Shown: positions 49,484 to 54,195 of the stretch, piece by piece | How the letters are laid out: each line of letters starts with the position of its first letter | How positions within the stretch are numbered: the first letter of the stretch is position 1 | Source of the DNA: a virus | DNA: 54,195 nt | Strand: one strand, 5' to 3' | Virus record (IMG/VR): IMGVR_UViG_3300020201_000001 | Coordinates: 1 to 54,195 of that record | Program-made: the position numbers and the translations under genes | Notes under the pieces: generated by a model | What the model saw: only the letters and a program-made list of their open reading frames with translations | Told to the model about the DNA's origin: nothing | Database searches by the model: none

Positions 49484-50378
49484 ATATAATATACCCGATG
49501 CTTTAGCCAAAGCATTTGAATGGAGTGATTACGATGGTCATAATTATGCAGGCTTATCAGTTACTACATTAATAGGTCCAGCTTACCAATGGAGCTTACG
49601 TCAGCATAATGGCGAAAACAGTATGCAAGATATTAGTGATAAATATTACACGTTCTTAGGTAGTATAGCTCACTCTATCGTAGAGAAGATAGCGGCAAGT
49701 GATGTAGATAAAAGATACTTAGTTGAGGAACGTTTTTCTCATCAATTTACTGGTGTCTCTAAAACATTCCCATTTAATGCAGTGAAAGCTACAATACATG
49801 GAAAGTTTGACATATATGACAAGGTCAATAAGAAAATACAGGATTACAAATTCACAACCAAATATCAAGTAAAGAAGTCAGCCAGCAAGGTAGAATGGAT
49901 CCAGCAATTAAACATACTTAGATACATACTTATTAAGAATGGTTTAGAAGTTGATTCACTTGATATTGTCGCCTTAATTAGAGACTTCACAATCAAAGAT
50001 AAATTTGACAAAGATTTACCTGATACATTTGTCGCAGTTATTCCTATTCCAGTATGGAGTATGGAAGAAACAGAAGAGTTCATTACCGCACGGTTAGAAG
50101 CCTTCCAAGATGCAGAGAACCAATATCAATGCAGTGCAGAAGAACGTTGGGCTACTAAGCCAGCTTATGCAGTAAAAAAAATAGGCAACATCAAAGCAAC
50201 TAAACTATTCACACATGAACATGAGGCAATCATTTACAAAGTAGAACATAAAGATAATGCAAAGTTAGAAATCATTGCAAGACCTGGAACAGATGGTAGA
50301 TGTGAAAACTATTGCAACGTAAATCAATTTTGCCAGTATTTCAAGGAGAAGCATGGACGAGAATCAACAAAGAATTGA
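49467..50378 (+). CDS. Cas4/RecB-like PD-(D/E)XK nuclease with Cys cluster
   Basis: 303 aa. Nuclease core: GKFDIYD (D115) and QDYKFTT (D126, K128) make the D-...-D-x-K site. Four cysteines, C222 and C279-x3-C283-x5-C289 (CENYCNVNQFC), flank the core in the manner of the 4Fe-4S cluster of Cas4 and AddB-type nucleases. An N-terminal LSVTTLIGPAYQW and a helix with SIAHSIVEK match the start of such proteins (motif I region). It would resect DNA ends to ssDNA for the annealing protein at 45037. No CRISPR array is present, so this is a recombination nuclease rather than an adaptation protein. Confidence 0.75.
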   Translation: MKYSNKYNIPDALAKAFEWSDYDGHNYAGLSVTTLIGPAYQWSLRQHNGENSMQDISDKYYTFLGSIAHSIVEKIAASDVDKRYLVEERFSHQFTGVSKTFPFNAVKATIHGKFDIYDKVNKKIQDYKFTTKYQVKKSASKVEWIQQLNILRYILIKNGLEVDSLDIVALIRDFTIKDKFDKDLPDTFVAVIPIPVWSMEETEEFITARLEAFQDAENQYQCSAEERWATKPAYAVKKIGNIKATKLFTHEHEAIIYKVEHKDNAKLEIIARPGTDGRCENYCNVNQFCQYFKEKHGRESTKN

Positions 50379-50616
50379 AGAAGAATTACAGAAAGCACTA
50401 AGTAAAATCAATATGGCAATTTTTGGTTTCTACCAATTTAATGATCAACAAGAAGTCGAAAGTATGAAAGCTATGGTAGTCAGCAATGATTATTCAAAGC
50501 TCCATGACTTATTGTATACTTTAGGCTCACAAGATGTAAGAGTACGTAACATTATCTTTTCAGCAACTGAATCTTTAAAGAAAAGTTATATACCTTTGCA
50601 ATTGAATAAAAATTAA
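50353..50616 (+). CDS. Hypothetical protein, last gene of the early/middle block
   Basis: 87 aa, starts 26 bases before the nuclease stop after AAGGAGAAGC. Charged and helical (NQQRIEEELQKAL; a later helix with KLHDLLYTL). No family recognised. Followed by a promoter-like site and a terminator, so it closes this transcription unit. Confidence 0.65.
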   Translation: MDENQQRIEEELQKALSKINMAIFGFYQFNDQQEVESMKAMVVSNDYSKLHDLLYTLGSQDVRVRNIIFSATESLKKSYIPLQLNKN

Positions 50617-50625
50617 CAGTAGGAA

Positions 50626-50651
50626 TTGAACAATAGTTTTATGTAATTTTG
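50626..50651 (+). promoter_or_regulatory. Possible late promoter (Bacteroidetes type) before the portal gene
   Basis: TTG (50626-50628), a 15-base spacer and a perfect TAnnTTTG (TAATTTTG, 50644-50651). The spacer is shorter than usual. Transcription would start near 50657, just ahead of the terminator at 50669, so if used the RNA might be attenuated before the portal gene. Confidence 0.4.
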
Positions 50652-50668
50652 CATAAATGATTTATCAC

Positions 50669-50694
50669 AAGTAGCAGAAATGCTACTTTTTTTT
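50669..50694 (+). terminator. Terminator between the early/middle and late blocks
   Basis: AAGTAGCA (50669-50676), GAAA loop, TGCTACTT (50681-50688), then six more T. It ends the replication-gene operon directly before the portal gene. Confidence 0.92.
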
Positions 50695-50703
50695 AAGGTA
50701 GTT

Positions 50704-52998
50704 ATGGCAGATACGACAGAAAAATACAAAAGATACGACGAATTATTTCAACGTGCAGTTAATGCAGCCAACCCAATGAAGTTATATCGTCTCCGATGTG
50801 AAGAATTTGCATTCAATGATGTAGATGGTACTTTATCACAATGGAATAAAAAACAAAAAGATACAATCAAGCGTGAGTACGATATACCTATCTCAACTAA
50901 GATAGCCTTCCCTATAATAGAACAGCTCACTGCAATGCTTACAGCATCAGCACCGTTCCCAAGATTAACAGCAACTACTATAGAACTTAAAGAATTTGTT
51001 GCAGCTTATGAAGGAGCTTATGCAGCAACGTGGTACGAATGCAAAGGTAACACAGCTTTAAAGTTAGCAATACAAGATGCATTGACAGTAGGTAGTGGCT
51101 ACTTGCACGGACGTAAAGCAAGTCTTTTAACTGAAACAACTTTTGGTGTAGTATTAGAGCATATCAGTTGGAAGAATGTATGGATTGATCCAGATAGTAA
51201 AAAAGCAGATTTAAGTGATGCACGTTATGTTATAATCGCAGAGCTTGTTACCAAAGAAAAAGCAGAAGAAGATTACGATATTAATCTTACCAAAGAAGAT
51301 ATGCTAAACTTTAATGACTTTCATTCAAGCATAGGTGATGAGAACCAATATTTATTCCCCACATCTTACACAAAAGAAAAAGAGTATGTATGGTTACGTA
51401 GAGTGTACGAGTATGAAGTGATTAACCTATATGCCACAGAAGAGGGTCAAATTTCGCTTAAGAAACCAAAGCCACGTGATATACCGAATCCAGAGAAAGA
51501 AGCTCTTAGAAACGAAATACAGACCAAATTAGACGGCACGAAAGAAACAGAAGCAGCGTTAGTAAACGTAGAGAACCAAGCACGACCGATGCCAGATGCC
51601 CCAATGACGCAACAAGACACTGCAGCAAATGCTAAAGAAATGGCAAGCGAAGGTACTGATGCTATGCAAGATGATATGGAGACCATACAAGCATTGACAT
51701 TGCAATATGATGAATTACCTAACACAATTACTATCTATGACTTTATTTTAGAAAATGGTGAATCAATAGAAGTTCGATCATTTGAAAGGATGAAAGATAA
51801 AAGAGTACGTGAAATAGAATTAGTAGGACGTAGAATTGTGTCTAATGCTATTGTACCTTCGTTAGACAAGTTACCTGTTGTACATATTACTTTCTCACAC
51901 AATCGTAGCCCTAACTTAACCTATGGTTTAGTACATTACATGATGGATATGATTAAAGCTCTGAATAAAATCTTTGCAATGTTACTGAAGGATATGCAGA
52001 CTAATGGTAATCGGAAAGTATTACTTGCGAAAGGTAGTGTTCAAAGCGTAGTTGATTTTGAAAGTAAATGGTCACAACCTAACGCAGTCAATGAATACAT
52101 ACCTAATCCAAGTATGGATGATGGTGGTAAACCGCACGTTGTAGAACCTTCTCCAATGAACCAATCTTATACGTATCTAATTGATAAATTCCAGTCACTC
52201 ATAGAATATACGACAGGTATTAACTCTATGACTATGGGTAACCCACAAGGCGATCAACCTACTACTTATGGTGTGGCACAACAAATGGCTTCATTTGGTA
52301 CGCAAAGAATCAAAATGTATGCCCGTACATTGGAAGGACCTTTAGAAGATTTTGCTGAAGTAATCGTAGCATACTTGAATGCTTATGGTAATAGAGATAA
52401 GATAAGTCATTACTTTGATGCCAATGGCGAGTTGAAAACTGCACAGATATTAGACGACGGCACGATTGACATACGTTTCAAAGTACGTGTGGACGTAGGG
52501 AGTAATTTACCTACTACAAGACAAATGTTTGCACAAATGTTATCATTACTATCAAGTCAAACTAAGAACCCGCAAGTAGCAGACCAATTAACCAAAGTAT
52601 TACTTGAGAATGTAGATATGCCAGCGGCAGACAAGTTAGCTAAAGAGATTGATCAAATTACTCAATTGACACAACAAATTGAAGAAAGCAAAAAACAATT
52701 GAAAGCATTAGAAGGCGAGAATAAATCACTGAAATTTAATTTAGAACAAACTCAAATTTCAGCTAAAGTAAAAGAAGAAGCAATGAAGATAATTCAAGAA
52801 ATGAGAATGAACCCTGATAAGGCACAAGAAGTCTTAGATACGCAAATCAAAACAGAAGGCGAGGCGGGTAATCCATTGACTAATTACTTAGAACAAAACC
52901 AAGAACAAGAACAAGCACCAGAACTACAAGGTGGGCAACCAGCAGAAGCATTGCCACCACAAGAACAAGCACCACCAATTGAAGAACCAATATTTTAA
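50704..52998 (+). CDS. Portal protein
   Basis: 764 aa, ATG 50704 after AAGG. Features of podovirus portal proteins: an N-terminal helix-turn-helix, a clip-like region, a conserved LDKLPVVHITFSHNRSPNLTYG turn (in parts), a long helix LVHYMMDMIKALNKIFAMLLKD, a GPLEDFAEVIVAYLNAYG helix, and a C-terminal coiled coil (TQLTQQIEESKKQLKALEGE) ending in a Gln/Pro/Glu-rich tail. It forms the 12-subunit ring through which DNA enters. It starts the late operon portal, scaffold, capsid. The long acidic tail may contact the scaffold. Confidence 0.85.
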   Translation: MADTTEKYKRYDELFQRAVNAANPMKLYRLRCEEFAFNDVDGTLSQWNKKQKDTIKREYDIPISTKIAFPIIEQLTAMLTASAPFPRLTATTIELKEFVAAYEGAYAATWYECKGNTALKLAIQDALTVGSGYLHGRKASLLTETTFGVVLEHISWKNVWIDPDSKKADLSDARYVIIAELVTKEKAEEDYDINLTKEDMLNFNDFHSSIGDENQYLFPTSYTKEKEYVWLRRVYEYEVINLYATEEGQISLKKPKPRDIPNPEKEALRNEIQTKLDGTKETEAALVNVENQARPMPDAPMTQQDTAANAKEMASEGTDAMQDDMETIQALTLQYDELPNTITIYDFILENGESIEVRSFERMKDKRVREIELVGRRIVSNAIVPSLDKLPVVHITFSHNRSPNLTYGLVHYMMDMIKALNKIFAMLLKDMQTNGNRKVLLAKGSVQSVVDFESKWSQPNAVNEYIPNPSMDDGGKPHVVEPSPMNQSYTYLIDKFQSLIEYTTGINSMTMGNPQGDQPTTYGVAQQMASFGTQRIKMYARTLEGPLEDFAEVIVAYLNAYGNRDKISHYFDANGELKTAQILDDGTIDIRFKVRVDVGSNLPTTRQMFAQMLSLLSSQTKNPQVADQLTKVLLENVDMPAADKLAKEIDQITQLTQQIEESKKQLKALEGENKSLKFNLEQTQISAKVKEEAMKIIQEMRMNPDKAQEVLDTQIKTEGEAGNPLTNYLEQNQEQEQAPELQGGQPAEALPPQEQAPPIEEPIF

Positions 52999-53005
52999 GG
53001 AAAGT

Positions 53006-53971
53006 ATGGAAAACGAAGAAGAACAAGAACAACAAGTAGGCGAAGAAGAATACGACGAACAAGCGTATGACGAAGCAGAAAACTACGATGAGAATGATTA
53101 TGAAGAAGATGAAGAAGAAGATGAACAGCAAGCAGGTTACGAAGAAATTACGTTGCCTGATTATGTTCCAGATGATTTAGTCCCACCTGACTTTAAAGAT
53201 GAAGAAGAAGAATTAGCGTTCTATCGTAGCAATTACAGTAAGGCAGTTAGTTTAGTCACTTCACCTGAATTTGGCGATGTAGTACTTAAAGAGTATGAAG
53301 ACAAGCTAATAGAGAAAGAACAAGACCATGAACGTTTTAAAGCACTTAAAGTGGCATTCGATAGCAATCCAGAAGCAGCTATTAAATTTTACTTCCCAGA
53401 AGCTTTAGAGCAACGTGGTTACCGTACCACTATATCTGGCGACGAAGCAGAGCAATGGGTGTCTTCTAAAATGGCGGATGAATTTGGTGAAGATTATCTG
53501 GAAAGATATGATTCAGAAGAAGCAGGTTTGAAACCTAAATCTGAAAGTGCAAAGATGTGGGCAGTCTATGATAAAACCAAAGCAGAATTGGCACAACATA
53601 ACGAAAGAGCAAAGCAAGTTGAAGATCAATCAAGACCTTTAAGCACAGAAGCTAAAACAGAATTGTTGCAAAAACAGTATGAAGAAACCTTTAAAAGCTT
53701 TATGTCAAAAGATGAGTATGAAGTTTTTCTTGGAGAAGCCAGTGAAAAGTCCTTAACTTTGTTAGACGTTTTTCGTGCATTCAACTTTGATCATTACATA
53801 ACAGCGGCAGAAGACGATGGTTATAAACGTGGTAAACGTGATGCAATTAACGGAGTACGGAAATCAGTCCGCACGACAGTAGTACAAGCAGAACGTCCTA
53901 TGAAGCCAAAAGAAGACGTAAGATACAATAACCCAGTAGAAATGTTTAATGCATTAAAATATCGCAAATAA
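53006..53971 (+). CDS. Probable scaffolding protein
   Basis: 321 aa, ATG 53006 after AAGGAAAG; in-frame codons upstream to 52931 run inside the portal gene and lack a ribosome site. The first 75 residues are extremely acidic (runs of E, D, Q and Y), the rest helical with coiled-coil character and a basic C-terminus (GYKRGKRDAINGVRKSVRTTV). Acidic N-terminus, helical body and basic C-terminal capsid-binding end are the usual build of a scaffold, and it lies between portal and capsid genes. Confidence 0.75.
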   Translation: MENEEEQEQQVGEEEYDEQAYDEAENYDENDYEEDEEEDEQQAGYEEITLPDYVPDDLVPPDFKDEEEELAFYRSNYSKAVSLVTSPEFGDVVLKEYEDKLIEKEQDHERFKALKVAFDSNPEAAIKFYFPEALEQRGYRTTISGDEAEQWVSSKMADEFGEDYLERYDSEEAGLKPKSESAKMWAVYDKTKAELAQHNERAKQVEDQSRPLSTEAKTELLQKQYEETFKSFMSKDEYEVFLGEASEKSLTLLDVFRAFNFDHYITAAEDDGYKRGKRDAINGVRKSVRTTVVQAERPMKPKEDVRYNNPVEMFNALKYRK

Positions 53972-53995
53972 TTATTTATCAATAAAGGAGCTGAT

Positions 53996-54195
53996 ATGGC
54001 AATATCACCACAAATAGGCAGGTTAGGAGAAGTTTACGGAGGACTTCATACGTCGGGTAAGATACCTCAAGACATCCTAAAAGGTGGCATGGATGAGATG
54101 GGTAAACTTATCTATATGACCAAAGAAATGAGCAAGTTCTCACATTTTATCCATACAAGATTTGGAAAAGATAAACGGACAGTAAATACCAGGGA
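53996..54195 (+). CDS. Major capsid protein (5' part; continues at position 1)
   Basis: ATG 53996 preceded by AAAGGAG. The N-terminus is MAISPQIGRLGEVYGG; reading continues in frame through the circular junction (54069 equals position 1) into the gene described at 1-1433, giving 501 aa. Direct adjacency to the scaffold-like gene supports the capsid assignment. Confidence 0.85.
   Translation, partial: MAISPQIGRLGEVYGGLHTSGKIPQDILKGGMDEMGKLIYMTKEMSKFSHFIHTRFGKDKRTVNTR
54069..54195. repeat. Terminal direct repeat (circular overlap), right copy
   Basis: Identical to positions 1-127; see the left copy. Confidence 0.95.

Noticed and set aside
49467-50378. Cas4-like gene as part of a CRISPR adaptation system
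   Set aside because: No Cas1, Cas2 or repeat array is visible; the neighbouring annealing protein and helicase point to recombination.

Overview
The window is a complete, circularly closed phage genome of about 54,068 bp. Its first 127 bases recur as its last 127 bases, and the major capsid gene runs across the junction. It encodes a podovirus-type virion: terminase, portal, a P22/T7-like adaptor and nozzle, tail fibres, and a giant internal virion protein. There are no tape-measure, tube or sheath genes. AT-rich sequence, promoters of the Bacteroidetes type (TTTG, about 20 bases, TAnnTTTG), a leader peptide ending in a Bacteroidetes-style HAQN motif, and tail-fibre repeats of a kind common in Bacteroidetes phages all point to a Bacteroidetes/Flavobacteriia host. 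I recognise no tRNA, integrase, repressor or DNA polymerase, so I read it as a lytic phage that uses host replication enzymes.

Layout. (1) A late plus-strand block runs from 50,704 through the junction to 33,345: portal, acidic scaffold-like protein, major capsid protein, a secreted-type protein, head/connector proteins, GH108 lysozyme, adaptor, 1432-aa nozzle, receptor-binding and fibre proteins, small internal virion proteins, a 4009-aa polyprotein, a holin candidate, TerL and a probable TerS. (2) A minus-strand block runs from 36,121 down to 33,351. It holds small genes, several with their own terminators, around an AT-rich region with DnaA-box-like sites, a GTGC repeat, iteron-like repeats and covarying hairpins; this is the best candidate origin/control region. 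(3) A plus-strand early/middle block runs from 36,800 to 50,616, behind a near-ideal Bacteroidetes promoter. It begins with many small unknown genes and ends with replication and recombination genes: a Rad52-like annealing protein, a DnaB-like helicase, a Cas4/RecB-like nuclease and another PD-(D/E)XK-like protein.

Two features stand out. First, the 4009-aa protein carries a DFDKD motif in the context (SRIP, then a glycine-aspartate loop) typical of the double-psi beta-barrel RNA polymerase of crAss-like phages. It also has a zincin-like module and a C-terminal ejection-protein-like region. This suggests a virion-packaged RNA polymerase in a genome about half the size of a typical crAss-like phage. 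Second, a family of at least eleven small proteins sharing LNTKIL, NWVvDW and FKFWLTKE motifs is spread over both non-structural blocks, next to at least four other duplicated gene pairs. The early region has therefore grown largely by repeated duplication of genes of unknown function.

All functional calls rest on reading motifs, gene order and lengths by eye; no database search was possible.
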